A stretch of DNA of 64,000 nucleotides from Petrosia ficiformis (Eukaryota; Porifera; Demospongiae; Haplosclerida; Petrosiidae). Under the pieces are notes generated by a model. That model had not been told where the DNA came from and did not search any database. It saw only the letters and a program-made list of their open reading frames with translations. The stretch is taken from the NCBI GenBank assembly GCA_947044365.1, contig OX345636.1, positions 3,244,001 through 3,308,000 on the forward strand, given 5' to 3'. A program made the position numbers and the translations under genes. Below, one piece after another: positions 1 to 13,439 of the stretch. Each line of letters opens with the position of its first letter. Position 1 is the stretch's first letter.

Positions 1-425
1 GTACATATGTGTACAAGTTAAAATTTATTTACATATTTTATAAAATTGCTTAATGAATGCAATCATAGGGATATGAAAGAGGGGCTATTGCCCCACTCTG
101 TTCTTTGCAGATGGTGGGCTTAGTTATTATTTACAGCATTATTATCTTCAAACTGATAACTTATTTCAACCAAACAACATTATAAACTCACAGTGGCCAA
201 CCGTAGACATTTTCAAATGACTAACAGATTGTAATTTACAAAATTGGTGGTTGCATGAGTATCATTGTTGTTTACTACCAGCAGTGGAAGGTAGCAGACC
301 CTCGCTAATTTTCGAAATCCTCTCGTGTAGTATGGGTTAATAATACGTATCGCGTACTGTAGGGGTTTAAAATGCGGTATCTTATCTAACCGGTTCATTT
401 CTCATTTTGGGTACTTTTAATACAT

Positions 426-451
426 CGTCTGTCTGTCTGTCTGTCTGTGTG
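426..451. repeat. (CTGT)n microsatellite
   Basis: Short run of about five CTGT units ending in GTGTG. The rest of 1-900 is AT-rich sequence with no coding potential that I can recognise on either strand. Confidence 0.8.
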
Positions 452-924
452 TTACCACGTAATCTTTGCAAATACCTGATGATACTAATTTGTTGACACA
501 TGGTTGAAGACGCTATATATCCATAATGCTGACATTTAAAGGATTTGTTCTGAACTCATCTTGTTGCAGAGAAACAGCCGTGTAGATTCTCGTCGATCTG
601 TCGCCATCTTGAAATGTTTTTGTTTTTGCTGATGTCAGCAGAAAACACTGAAACACTAACTTTTGTCTCTTTGAAGCTTTGTTTCTTGAGCTTTGTCTAT
701 TGTCCTAACGAGTGTTTATACAGCTATTTGTGAAGTTTTGTCCAGAAATTCGCTAGTTCTCAAGAGATCTGATGGCCATGCCATCCCCATAATTTGCATA
801 TTCATGATGTACTACTGAATGGTGTGTTCCTGACTGTTGCGATATGTTACTTAGGCAAAGTTGTTCTAAAGCCATGCTGTTTAGCAGTAGCTAGCGAGGG
901 TTCTGCACTTTAGTGCATTCATTT

Positions 925-1795
925 ACTATTATAATTAATTACTCTGGAATGAGCTTGTTGTTTTCGCAGATGTGGGAATTGGAATACTAATAATACACTA
1001 CAGGTTGTACCTATATAATTCTATGCTACATATATATACATTGTATTAATTAACAAAAGCAATACAATGTACATGTACTTTAAACATATACATCCCAACA
1101 CATACATGTACTGGCTTTTCAAATATCTGTGGAGTACAACTCATTGTTTGCTATTATAAGTACAAATTCATGTACATGCTTATGTTAATTAATTACTCTA
1201 AAATGCTTGTTGTTTTCGCGGATGTTGGAATTGGAATACTAATAATACACAACAGGTTGTACCTATATAACACTATGCTACTTATATAGCTACATTGTAT
1301 TATTACATCTCCCTACGCACATGTGCTGACGTTTCAAATATCTGTGGAGTACATTAAATGTTATTTGCTATTCTAAGTACAAATTCATGTACATACTTAT
1401 GTTAATTAATCACTCTGGATGGAGCTTGTTGTTTTCGCAGATGTTGGAGATGGAATGCTAATAATACATTACAGGTTGTACCTATATAACACTATGCTAC
1501 GTATATAGCTACATTGTATTAATGCAATACAATGTACATGTACTTTAAACATATACATTCCCCTACATACATGTACTGACTTTTCAAATATCTGTTGAGT
1601 ACATCACATTATTTGCTATTATAAGTACAAATTCATGTACATACTTATATTAATTAATTACTCTGGAATGAGCTTGTTGTTTTCACAGATGTTGAAATTG
1701 CAATACTAATAACACACCACATTTGTACCTATTATAATACTATGCTATTTATATAGTTACATTTTATTAATATATGTGATTGTTACCATAAGCCT
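925..1795. repeat. tandem array of a ~215-256 bp unit, four copies
   Basis: Four head-to-tail units begin near 935, 1191, 1406 and 1656, each with TTAATTACTCTGGAATGAGC or a close variant. Each unit continues through a block containing CAGGTTGTACCTATATAA, then the block CAAATATCTGTGGAGTACA. The differing lengths (256, 215 and 250 bp) come from internal indels. A fifth copy in inverted orientation lies near 3957-4160. No open frame runs through the units, so this is non-coding repeat DNA, perhaps part of the large inverted-repeat structure that follows. Confidence 0.8.
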
Positions 1796-2220
1796 TGGCT
1801 TGACATGTACTTTATACTAGTTAAGATCAAGTGGTCTGTGACTTGTAAATATTACCTAGCAGGAAAAATAAATCAGCATAGAGGGAAGTATAATTGCATT
1901 GAAACTCCTGTAACTAGCTGAAGGTTAAAATAACCAATTACTTTTTACAGTGTAATTATACATTAACTACATGTTGCTGCACTTATCATGCCAATATGTT
2001 TTACAATAGTGATACTGCAAAACAAAATTCTTAAAATAACTGATTGATTGGTTATTACAGTTGCAAGGATTTAAAGTTGCATGTATGGTCATACTGTTGA
2101 TGCCATAACATTTACTAAAATCATATTTTGCTAATTTTCTGATATAATATTTCATGTTTCATGAGGCTGATAAAATTTCAAAGTATTAGATTATGAGTTT
2201 GCAGGTTTTCAGTTACTAGA

Positions 2221-5200
2221 AGTTTTATAAATGACATGAAATATCATTTATAAAAACTATGAAACTGTGAAGCTATGAAGCTAAGAAGCTGCGAAACTAT
2301 TAATCTGTAGAAGCTATGAAGCTTTGAAGTTAAGAAGCTGTGTAGCTGTGACGTTGCGAAGCTACGAAGCTGTGAAGCTGTGAAGCTGTGAACCTATGAA
2401 GCTATGCCAATGATACATTGAAGTCTTAAGCACTAATTAACAGGACAAATGAAGCAGTAAAGCATATTGTCCATAGTGAGGAGTTGTTTTTCCATATCCT
2501 AAATCTTGCCATGTATAGATATTATATACAATGTGTCAATACTAATTAGTATTGCTGTGTATAGATTGAATGTCACTGTTAAAACACATAGTCTAATATT
2601 CAGTTTATTGAATGAAGGAATTTACAGTTACTGTCAAAATACATGTAAGTTGTAAATTAAATGAAGTGTTGGTATGGAATATGAGTAGACAGTAGAGTAG
2701 TTATTTTAACCCTTTTGATTTTGCAGTGAATTTCATGGAACGAAGGAATTTACAGTTCCTTTACATAATTGTAAGTATTGTTAATATTGTTATAATCTAT
2801 GTACAATGTTGATTTATATATAGAAATACATAATTACATACAGCATAATAATGTTTTATAATCTAAATCCACTATAATCTTATATCAGACACAGTGGTAG
2901 ATATCTTTATATATCAGGTAGGCCCCTACCAACTTGAAAGAATCTCGCCATTCGCAATATTCAGGTGACACTCTGGTAATTAGATTTCATTATTCGCTAT
3001 GATTATATACATTTCTGATTTACTGTCATAATATATTTTTAGGTAACTTGTTCTAATTATCCACACACTCAATTGCTCATAAATTTTGAAAATGAGCGGT
3101 TGAAAGACTGAAATGTGATAGGCCATCCACGTTACAATGTACATTTGCAGTATATAAGCTAATTGCAATGGCTTGTTGTATTAAATGTCCAATTTATTTG
3201 CAAATGCAGTTATAATGTATATGTATTAAATTCTATATATACTGGTACTGATTAAGTATGACAATATATACAGTTTGCCTAGTTTGGTTATTTCAACCAA
3301 TCAGTTGGTTACCTCAGTTGCATTTCAAATATCTTGTTACTGCTAAGTTGAGATGTTGAAGAGTAGGCCAGCTGAACTTTTGGTGTTGGAATGTTTTTGA
3401 CAATAACATGTAAATTCAGTAAATTCAATGTCAGTACTTCCCACTATAAGTTTATAATTACTGACATTCTATCTGTCATCCTCCACTATTAATTTGATTA
3501 GTCATTGTGAACACAACATTTCAACACCATAAATTAAAATTAAAATTACAAATGGACTTACCTTCCAACAGCTGAATACTGACTGCAGTGTGGTGTGAAT
3601 AGGCATTTTATTAAATTAGCTTGCAACTGAGGTAACCAACTCAATGGTTTGAAAGGACCAAACGTATTTTGCAGTGTATAGTTATAGTTAATTATTTTGC
3701 AAATAACTGCTCTTTTACGTAAATAACTGTTCTTTGATTCATGTAAATAACTAGTAGTGTTTGTTTATGTAAACAACAGCTGATTTATGTAAATAATCAC
3801 TCCTTTATAACAACAGAGTAAAAAGTAATAGGTTATTCTAAGCTTCAGTTGGATACAAGAGTTCAGATGCAATTATATTTTCCTGTAACCTGATATATAT
3901 TTTTCCTATTTACAGGTCATGCACAGTTCATTTGATCTTGTCATATGGTAACAAATATATTAATACAATGTAGCTATATACGTAGCATAGTATTATATAG
4001 GTACAACCTGTGGTGTATTATTTGTGAAAAAAAGGGACGTTACTAGCTCATTCCAGAGTAATTAATTAATATTAATATACACATGAATTTGCACTTGTAT
4101 TAGCAACCATGTGATATACTCCACAGATATTTGAAAAGTCAGTACGTATATGTAACATTCTTTATTATGGCATGTACCATATATACTAGTCAATATAGAT
4201 CAAAATCAAAACATTACCTAGCCAGGCAAGAAAGCATTATGATTTATATAGCCTCAAGAGGAATTGAAACTCATGTAACCAGATGGTTGTTAAAATAACC
4301 ATTCATTTTTACATTGTACAGTTACTGTCAAAATACATTTAAGTTGTGGTATGGAATATGAGTAGACAGCACTGTAAAATTATACTTCCTCAACTAAGTG
4401 GTTATAAATAGTACCAAGTACTAATTGCATTAGCATGTATGTATCCATAACAATCTGAATAACTGAATAATTGTTAAATCCTTGCAACCGTACTAACCAA
4501 TAAAATAGTTATTTTAACAATTTCGTTTTTGCAGTGATATTTTCATGGAACGAAGGAATTTACAGTTACTGAAAAAAATACACATAATTTTAAGTATTGT
4601 TATAATCTATGTACAATGTTGTTTTACAGATTACCTACACCTACTTAATAGAATACTAAATTAAACAGTAATTCGCTGGATCTTGGATGTACCATACTCC
4701 AAATTCCTGTAGAGTACGAGGGTATTCTCTTGCAGGGGCCGCATGTCAATATTCTATTGCCCAAAATGCCTACACATTGTTGGATGTGGTCGGGCGGTGC
4801 TTTGAGTGTCGATGTTACTTTTAAAAAAGTAAAAGGAAATTAGAATAGTGTGTTGATTTATAATAATAGTTGTTTCTAGCTAGATCAGTGAAGAATTTGC
4901 ATTTTCATGCTTCTATGATTTATAATTGCACAAGTAATTATTTTGTAGTACCAGAAATCAAATCATGTTGTTTTTGAGATTACATTACAATATTTATTAT
5001 CTGCAGTTACAGTTACAATATACACATACATATAATATACAATGTGTTAATAGTATTGTTTTACATGGATTCAATGTCACTATCAAATTACACACAATCT
5101 AATATGCAGTGAATGAAGGAATTTACAGTTGCTGTCAAAATACACATAAGTTGTAAATTAAATAAATTATTGTTGGCATGGATTATGAGTAGAGAGCACT

Positions 5201-8200
5201 GTAAAACTATACTTCCTCAACTATAGAGTAAAGGCAAAACACAAAGAAGTGGTAGTTATGGTTGTTATGTGGGAGTAGCCTTTAATTTTGTAGCCAAGGG
5301 ACCATCGCAATCATGTTCCTGTGCATTTTCAGTTTTGATAAATATCTCTACATACTCTTACATTTAAAAAGAAAGTTTTAATAATTAATTAGTATTAGAA
5401 ACCTCAAGAATTAATTTGCTTTGTTCCAAAATGACAGATTCTTGTTACAATATACACAAAAATGATGGTCCTAGATGGTGTACTTAGCAAATGTGACAGG
5501 ATGGAAAATAGATGAATAACCATAACACTTTCTTGAAACAATTCACTCACAATAAAAATTATTATTGTAGCTACCATGCCTCGACTTGATATCAAATGTT
5601 CCACTTAAAATTTTCTGCACGTTTTGTGAGCCATTTTTTTAGTCTAACATATTCTCTTTTCCAATGTACGTCCTTGATCTTTATGTACTGTAAAAGAGAG
5701 TTTCAAACACTTGTCCATAGTATGTATAGCAGTATAGTGTATGTAACTATGTATTCCTTCAATATATAAATCAACATTGTACATAGTTTATAACCATATG
5801 AGTTGGTTACCTCAATTGCAAGCTAATTTAATAAAATGCCTATTCACACCACACTGCAGTCAGTATTCAGCTGTTGGAAGGTAAGTCCATTTGTAATTTT
5901 AATTGTAATTTATAGTGTTGAAATGTTGTGTTCACAATGACTAAGTTAATTAATAGTGGAGGATGACAGATAGAATGTCAGTAATTATATACACTTATAG
6001 TGGGAAGTACTGACATGTAAACTGTGAATCATGACTAATTTACATGTTATTATTGAAAAAATTCCAACACCAAAAGTTCAGCTGGCCTACTCTTCAACAT
6101 CTCAACTTAGCAGTAACAAGATATTTGAAATGCAACTGAGGTAACCAACTGATTGGTTGAAATAACCAAACTAGGCAAACTGTATATATTGTCATACTTA
6201 ATCAGTACCAGTATATATGGAATTTAATACATATACATTATAACTGCATTTGCAAATAAATTGGACATTTAGTACAACAAGCCATTGCAATTAGCTTATA
6301 TACTGCAAATGTACATTGTAACGTGAATGGCCTATCACATTTCAGTCTTTCAACAGCTCATTTTCAAAATTTCTGAGCATTTGTGTGTGTGGATAATTAG
6401 AACAAGTTACCTAAAAATATACTATGACAGTAAATCAGAAATGTATATAATCATAGAAAATAATGAAATCCTAATTACCTGAGTGCCCCCTTAATATTGC
6501 AATTTTTATGAATAGTGAGATTCTTTCAAGTTGGTAGGGGCTACCTCATATATAGAGATATCTACCACTGTGTCTGATATAATATTGTAGTGGATTTAGA
6601 TTATAAAACATTTTTTATGCTGTATGTAATTACGTATTCCTTCAATATTTGTTACCATATGACAAGATCAAATGAACTGTGCATGACCTGTAAATAGGAA
6701 AAATATATATCAGGTTACAGGAAAATATAATTGCATCTGAACTCTTGTATCCAACTGAAGCTTAGAATAACCTATTACTTTTTACTCTGTTGTTATAAAG
6801 GAGTGATTATTTACATAAATCAGCTGTTGTTTACATAAACAAACACTACTAGTTATTTACATGAATCAAAGAACAGTTATTTACGTAAAAGAGCAGTTAT
6901 TTGCAAAATAATTAACTATAACTATACACTGCAAAATACGTTTGGTCCTTTCAAACCATTGAGTTGGTTACCTCAGTTGCAAGCTAATTTAATAAAATGC
7001 CTATTCACACCACACTGCAGTCAGTATTCAGCTGTTGGAAGGTAAGTCCATTTGTAATTTTAATTTTAATTTATGGTGTTGAAATGTTGTGTTCACAATG
7101 ACTAATCAAATTAATAGTGGAGGATGACAGATAGAATGTCAGTAATTATAAACTTATAGTGGGAAGTACTGACATTGAATTTACTGAATTTACATGTTAT
7201 TGTCAAAAACATTCCAACACCAAAAGTTCAGCTGGCCTACTCTTCAACATCTCAACTTAGCAGTAACAAGATATTTGAAATGCAACTGAGGTAACCAACT
7301 GATTGGTTGAAATAACCAAACTAGGCAAACTGTATATATTGTCATACTTAATCAGTACCAGTATATATAGAATTTAATACATATACATTATAACTGCATT
7401 TGCAAATAAATTGGACATTTAGTACAACAAGCCATTGCAATTAGCTTATATACTGCAAATGTACATTGTAACGTGAATGGCCTATCACATTTCAGTCTTT
7501 CAACCGCTCATTTTCAAAATTTATGAGCAATTGAGTGTGTGGATAATTAGAACAAGTTACCTAAAAATATATTATGACACTAAATCAGAAATGTATATAA
7601 TCATAGCGAATAATGAAATCTAATTACCAGAGTGCCACCTGAATATTGCGAATGGTGAGATTCTTTCAAGTTGGTAGGGGCCTACCTGATATATAAAGAT
7701 ATCTACCACTGTGTCTGATATAAGATTATAGTGGATTTAGATTATAAAACATTATTATGCTGTATGTAATTATGTATCCCTCCAATATATAAATCAACAT
7801 TGTACATAGATTATAACAATATTAACAATACTTATAATTATGTAAATGAACTGTAAATTCCTTCGTTCCATGAAATTCACTGCAAAATCAAAAGGGTTAA
7901 AATAACTACTCTACTGTCTACTCATATTCCATACCAACACTTCATTTAATTTACAACTTACATGTATTTTGACAGTAACTGTAAATTCCTTCATTCAATA
8001 AACTGAATATTAGACTATGTGTTTTAACAGTGACATTCAATCCATGTACAACAATACTAATGAGTATTGCTTGACACATTGACGTAGTATAATATTTGTA
8101 CATGGCGAGATTTAGGATATGGAAATCAAATCCTCTCTATAGACAATATTCTATACTGCTTCATTGCTTCATTGCTTCATTAATGCTAAGTTAATTACTG

Positions 8201-8335
8201 CTTCAGACTTCAATGCATCATTAGCATAGCTTCATAGCTTCACAGCTTCAAAGCTTCATGGCTTCATAGCTTCTCAGATTCATAGCTTCCACTTCATAGT
8301 TTTTATAAATGATATTTCATGTCATTTATAAAACT
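2221..8335. repeat. giant inverted repeat (~1.7 kb arms, ~2.7 kb spacer)
   Basis: The left arm (about 2221-3958) is the reverse complement of the right arm (about 6644-8335) with only small differences. Both outer ends carry a small hairpin with TTTATAAATGA facing TCATTTATAAA. Just inside it is a GAAGCTATGAAGCT-type minisatellite (2265-2405), mirrored as AGCTTCATAGCTTC (8160-8295). The spacer contains a further copy (about 5799-6650) in the same orientation as the right-arm segment 6958-7787. I see no transposase. It may be a large non-autonomous foldback element or the product of an inverted duplication. Exact ends and a target duplication are unclear. Confidence 0.85.
5799..6650. repeat. 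third copy of the inverted-repeat arm segment
   Basis: This ~850 bp segment is a near copy of 6958-7787 in direct orientation, and of the left-arm segment in inverted orientation. It starts at GAGTTGGTTACCTCA and runs to the TTCCTTCAATAT block. Differences are point changes and small indels, for example the stretch before 6480. It shows that the arm has been duplicated at least three times locally. Confidence 0.75.
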
Positions 8336-8344
8336 TTCAGTTAG

Positions 8345-8870
8345 ACACTGATTATTGTGATTATTGAATGGTGTTCCTTAAATTAGAATTCGCCATTGAA
8401 CTATCATGGTAACAACTAAATCAAATTGACTTTTAAATATATATGAGTATGAAAATCACTTTAATAATGGTATCAGTCACTTACAAATATCGTGATTTAA
8501 GTTAGAGCATTAGTGTGTATCGTGATCAGTATGATCTATATACATATAGTGATTATACTGACAGGCTAGCTAATGTTGATGGTGACACCTCTGCATTAGT
8601 AATTCTATAATATCAAATTACTTATATCTGTATCCTGTATAAAGACATACCTATGTAGTATACTGTTATTATAATAATATTCTAACAATATCTTTATCTG
8701 CTCTCACATTGGTCAGCAGTACAGTGGCTATAAAAGCGTGCGTGTTATTGAGATGTTCACACGCATCATATTATTTTTACATAATTGTTTGTTTTTGATC
8801 TGTTCATTCAGTTATACAATGCATAGAAATATAAACAGGTTAACTTTCATTTTTTGTCTATTCTAGTTTT
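8345..8870. other. intergenic, nothing recognised
   Basis: About 520 bp of AT-rich sequence between the giant inverted repeat and the next MITE-like element. I see no ORF, RNA gene or repeat match in it. Confidence 0.5.
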
Positions 8871-8898
8871 TAACCCTTAGAGGACTGAGCTTGTTTTT

Positions 8899-9838
8899 CA
8901 AATGATTTGTCTGGAAAATAATATTATTAAGGTGGTACTAGGGAGTGGGCGGATGCAACTCCAATCAGTTTCAAAATAGAATATTATATAATATGACTCT
9001 AACCTGGTGTAGTAGCAACCTTCATATCTTCTAATCACCTTTATAGGGTCCTGGAATTGATAAAACATATATAAAATGTCCATTTTTGCAATCTCAATAA
9101 GTACAAAACAGAGAAAGCCACGCCCACCAATCATGGCGTGCACCAAGTACAATGCATTTAAAGAAAACAAATAGAGCCGTTTTCTGGAAATTCATTTTAC
9201 TTTTATAGTTACAAGAGGCTGAAGAAAGCTGAATTCTGTAGCTTTTCACTGAAACCATAAAATCTACCTTTCTAGGCACTATCAAACTCCGATCTTTCTC
9301 AGAGAGCAACTACAGTTACCCGCCATTGTTTCCCACCCACCGCCCCTCCACCACCCGTGGGGTGTGTTTAGCTTTGTTTCTGAAAATAAACTATCAGTCA
9401 AAACATTTAGGCCCAATAATTATACCCCCGGGTGGGTGTGGCTTCCAAAAAATACAGAATGGAACCAGATTGTATGCAGCAAGAAGCTTGCAAGACTAGA
9501 AACTGATTGGAGTAGCATCCGCCCACGGAAAAGACTACAACCTTAATAATGATAATGATGATGAAGATTTTGCCAGTTTTGCTACTTGCCGGTTCTCTAC
9601 CTTAAAGAAGATCTCCAACTGTCTAGAAGATGTTGTTAGTCATAAAAACACTAGAAATCAAAAGGATTGTGTTTATTAACACTTGTGTCTATAATTTTAG
9701 CAGAGATTTCAGCTCATCACTCAGCAATATTATTGAAATGTGTGGGCCGCCATTTTTTTTCCCTGCCATCCCTACATAGAGAGTACTACCGTACTCTCTG
9801 ATTATTAATATTATTATTTTCCAGACAAATCATTTTTT
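8899..9838. mobile_element. nested MITE-like element, outer inverted repeats
   Basis: The segment 8899-8933 (AAATGATTTGTCTGGAAAAT...) is repeated in inverted orientation at about 9803-9838, defining an outer element of ~0.94 kb that contains the smaller element at 8926-9548. Just outside the left end is TTAACCCTTAGAGGACTGA (8872), the same end-like motif found at 35,919 and 48,254. The short reading frames inside have no recognisable domain and overlap the repeats. Confidence 0.6.
8926..9548. mobile_element. MITE with ~45 bp TIRs flanked by TTAA
   Basis: The left end GGTGGTACTAGGGAGTGG through CCAATCAGTTT (to 8971) is matched in reverse complement by 9499-9545 (AAACTGATTGGAG ... CAACC). Both ends directly abut TTAA, the target typical of piggyBac-type elements. 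No transposase frame lies between, so it is a non-autonomous element. The piggyBac assignment rests only on the TTAA target. Confidence 0.6.
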
Positions 9839-10387
9839 TGTTTGTTGAAATATCACAATGATTCTAGCACCATTCCAGTCGCATTTATAGTAAAATTCTG
9901 GTCTTAAAGTATTGAGATGATATCTTCAGATACTATGAAGGAAGACAGTATCAACGACTACAAAGATTTGATCTCGAATTGGACGCCATTTTCCTAAGTG
10001 GAATTTGTGCATTTGTATACTCGGAACATAGAAGCCGAAGTGCTCAGAATCGTAATAACATTTGTGAGCAAATACATTGTTATAATAATGAATATAATAA
10101 TTATTAATATTAAAGCAATTGTATAATAATATTGTATACTATGATAAGCATTGGAATACTGAATGACACTACTTCTTGTAGGACTGCAGACAGTGCTGTA
10201 AGTGAAATAGAGAATATACATCATCTGTAAGTGAAAGAGAATGATAATCATAAATACAAAAGACTGACCTTCAATGATGAACAAATTTTAATTCATTTTT
10301 GATTGCATGATTTCATAATGATATATAGTATTTCTGCAATCTACAAAAAAATATTCACACCATTCAGAAAAAAAAAACAATGAAAAC

Positions 10388-10620
10388 AAGAGTAATAAAA
10401 AACATTTTCAATAAAAGTGAAAGAAGATGTAGGGATGTCAAAACCCTAAAAGCAGACAAACAAGTTTGGGAAGCTAACATAGGACCCAAAATTAAACAAA
10501 CCACTTCCATATAACCCTACATAAGTACAGCTCTTTGTATTTTGTTTTATAGCAGTGTAAGTACTTATGTAGGGTTATATGGAAGTGGTTTGTTTAATTT
10601 GTTTAATGTTTTTTATTATT
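10388..10620. mobile_element. MITE-like repeat with a ~38 bp inverted repeat
   Basis: A dispersed head (TTTTCAATAAAAGTGAAAGA at ~10,408) is followed by a strong hairpin: the segment at 10,493-10,530, containing CCACTTCCATATAACCCTAC, faces its reverse complement at about 10,561-10,600. Related copies lie at 44,590-44,770 and, for the head only, at 45,896-45,960. The interval 9840-10,388 shows nothing else convincing. Confidence 0.65.
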
Positions 10621-11619
10621 CTTGTTAGAATATTGATGTGTTTATTTCAACTGACCAATTGCTGATGCTAGAGCTATAAGTTATAAATCAAACATAAGTT
10701 CATCAAATACATGTTTTTATGAGATCTCCAGGTAAATATTTTGTATACCTGAGTCATTTCGTGATGATTTCTTTTGCAAAACGTTTGAGAGAAGCAGTTA
10801 TGGCAACCACTTTCAGATGCATTGACATTTGAGGTTGTATTTTGGAGACTCTAGACAATTATTGCCTAATATCTCTTTGGGATAACCTTCATTTTGGTAT
10901 TAAGAAGAGAAGTTAGGAGGTGTGATGACTTGTTGCAATACAGGTTGGGAGGTTTTTGATTTATATATAATTTCCATTTCACATTTTTGGATTTATCTCT
11001 GCTGCGAACTATGCTATTTCTTTGTTGTTGTTATATTTTGTTAATACAAATATACCCCCCCAACTGGACACACTTGTGTTTTTACATTATAATTGGACAA
11101 TTGAAAGGCGTGTAATTTGGAAACTGTTCTGAATTCTTCCTTAAAAGATTTATACAATTGTGCATAAACATTTTATTGTTGTTTATTTTTACAGGTTTAC
11201 TAATTTACCTCCTGAAACTATTGAGATGACACTACAAATAATATTTGATCACTAAGTTCATATTAAACTGTATAGTTATACTTATTTGAGTACAGTATGG
11301 AAATACAGCACTAGAGGTATGGTTGATGAAGTATGGTTGATACGAGCATACAGTATGAGTGAAGCTGGGGCTTGTTTGCATATTGAAACCACATCTTCAA
11401 TGCTGTAATTTCCAGAGTGCACGAGAGTAAATAGTGTGTTCTTTATGGTAATTTATAGAGTGATGTCTGTACTAAAACAAGGAGTGTGTTATCAAGCATC
11501 TACCGCAGAACATGACCTGAGCTTGTAAACAATAAGTCTTATGAGTAGAGCTAAAGCATGTATTAGCCTTAAGTATTGCCCCGAACCCAAACACCTAATT
11601 TACACTCTGCCTATATACT

Positions 11620-12295
11620 ACAACCACATAATGACATTCATGAGATTTTATTGGAAAGCTGGATCGGGTTAAAACAAGTCTCTTTGTCACAGTACAAGCG
11701 CGAAAATGTTTTTGCATTGCTTAGCTAAATTAGTGGATCTATAAATTATGGCCTTGGCACTGTTTACTTGTTACAATTGTGGCAGATGTTTTTATCAAAA
11801 AAATCTATAATCCATAGATCAAAGTAGTACATGTATTAATGTAGAAAAAATACATTATTACACTACCCAATTGCTGGACTGTCATGGCACCTATGTTTCG
11901 GGTGCATTCTCAAATTTCAATATTGTAGATAACAAAAGATGTTTTATACGTGTATAGATCTTTTTTTTCACGTAAAGTGAATCACAGACGTTCTCAGTGT
12001 TTGATAATAGTACATTAAAAAAGTATGATAATGGCTATACAAATATTCTTATTTGTTCAATATTTACTATATCCTAATAATATTCATTACAAGTTTATTG
12101 TTGAATTTTGCCTTTTTAGCAGCTGTTCACTGATGTGACAAAAGTTGAAAGGCGAAAACAATCAATGAGGTTGGACACAATCAGGTGTAACCTGATTTCC
12201 AACCTCATTGATTGTTTTTATCTATCATTCTTTGTCACATCAGTTAACAACTGCTAATAAAGTAAAATTCAACAATAATCATCGTAGTGAAGTTA
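11620..12295. repeat. dispersed ~0.65 kb repeat, copy A, with terminal palindromic MITE
   Basis: Copy A of a repeat also found at 17,570-18,240 (B) and 20,400-20,920 (C). Shared blocks include CATTATTACACTACCCAATT and, at the 3' side, a palindromic MITE (about 12,088-12,290). The MITE arms run from TTTATTGTTGAATTT through the GCAGCTGTTCACTGATGTGA block to AATCAATGAGGTTGGA and back. The region 10,620-11,620 before it is AT-rich without a recognised feature. Confidence 0.75.
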
Positions 12296-12692
12296 TAGTA
12301 AACATTGTAAGGCATGCGATTATGCACATGCTCAAACAAGTAATTGGACAAGTGTTTCATATCATCAGCACTGCAGGTTTGTAGTATGTACTATATACAC
12401 TGAGCTGAGTCAAGGCTGCTTCCATTAATGATGTGTAAAAGGAGGTAAACATCTGAAAAATCGCACCATCCCACATAACAAAGAAGCCTAAATTATGATG
12501 TCATCATTCTCCAATCAGATTCATTAGTAGAATATTCGAATTGTAAATTATTATTTTTATGTTTGTCAGATTTCTAGTTTAAATAAGCAATTACGCCTTA
12601 GTGACATGACCTCACAAAATCATGTTTAATAAGGTAGTCAGTTACTTGATAAAGACTGTGTGTTTCAAATCATCACTTTTTGTTTATCCTGT

Positions 12693-12693
12693 A

Positions 12694-12732
<39 letters not shown>

Positions 12733-12752
12733 TATATTTATATATATATATA

Positions 12753-12804
<52 letters not shown>
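12693..12804. repeat. (TA)n microsatellite
   Basis: A long TA run with a few interruptions. It forms the outer left arm of a larger inverted structure whose mirror is the TA run at 14,070-14,204. Reading frames across it encode only Tyr-Ile repeats and are not genes. Confidence 0.95.
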
Positions 12805-12806
<2 letters not shown>

Positions 12807-13070
12807 GATAGTGACATCATCCCTTTGATGTGGTGAGGTCCATATATTGTATATAGACCTAAGAGGAGGGTCTATATTTTGTTAATATAGACCTGTTTGA
12901 CCACTTTGCGCACACTATGCAGGAGATGTCACCATCATACAATATATTGTATATAGCATGCTAATAGGTCCTACTTGTTTTGTGTCCTCGGATCACATAT
13001 AGTCCTCGCAGGCTCAGACTATATCACATGTTTATAATGAAGTATTTATTAGTCGATGGATTCCACAATG

Positions 13071-13210
13071 TATGGATGGATGGATGGATGGATGTGTGAA
13101 TCAATTACAAAATGGATTCATGGATGGATAGACGAATTAAATGATGTATGAATGAATGGATGAGTTAATGAATGGATGGAGAAGATATGATGGATAGGTG
13201 GATGAGTTAA
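13071..13210. repeat. degenerate (GGAT)n minisatellite
   Basis: Runs of ATGGATGGATGG followed by degenerate variants (ATGAATGGATGAG and similar). Confidence 0.8.
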
Positions 13211-13439
13211 AATGTTGTGACTGAGACAACAAGTCCATACTTTCACATCTACATTTGAAAAAGTTTCAGGATGAGTCAAGAAAACAGATTGACAGATTTA
13301 CCAGGTTTTAAATAAATACATAGCTCTTTTATGGTGCGTCTGGAACCTGCATGATCAATTTAATCTAATTGGAAACTATTGCTATGAAGACTCTCTCTCT
13401 CCTGTAGTAGACACACCACTACAAGAGAGAAGAGAGCAC

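Noticed and set aside
12622..12828. Open frame rich in Tyr-Ile across the TA tract (same for 14,004, 43,629, 60,879 and 60,968)
   Set aside because: Pure translation of (TA)n; no start context or domain.
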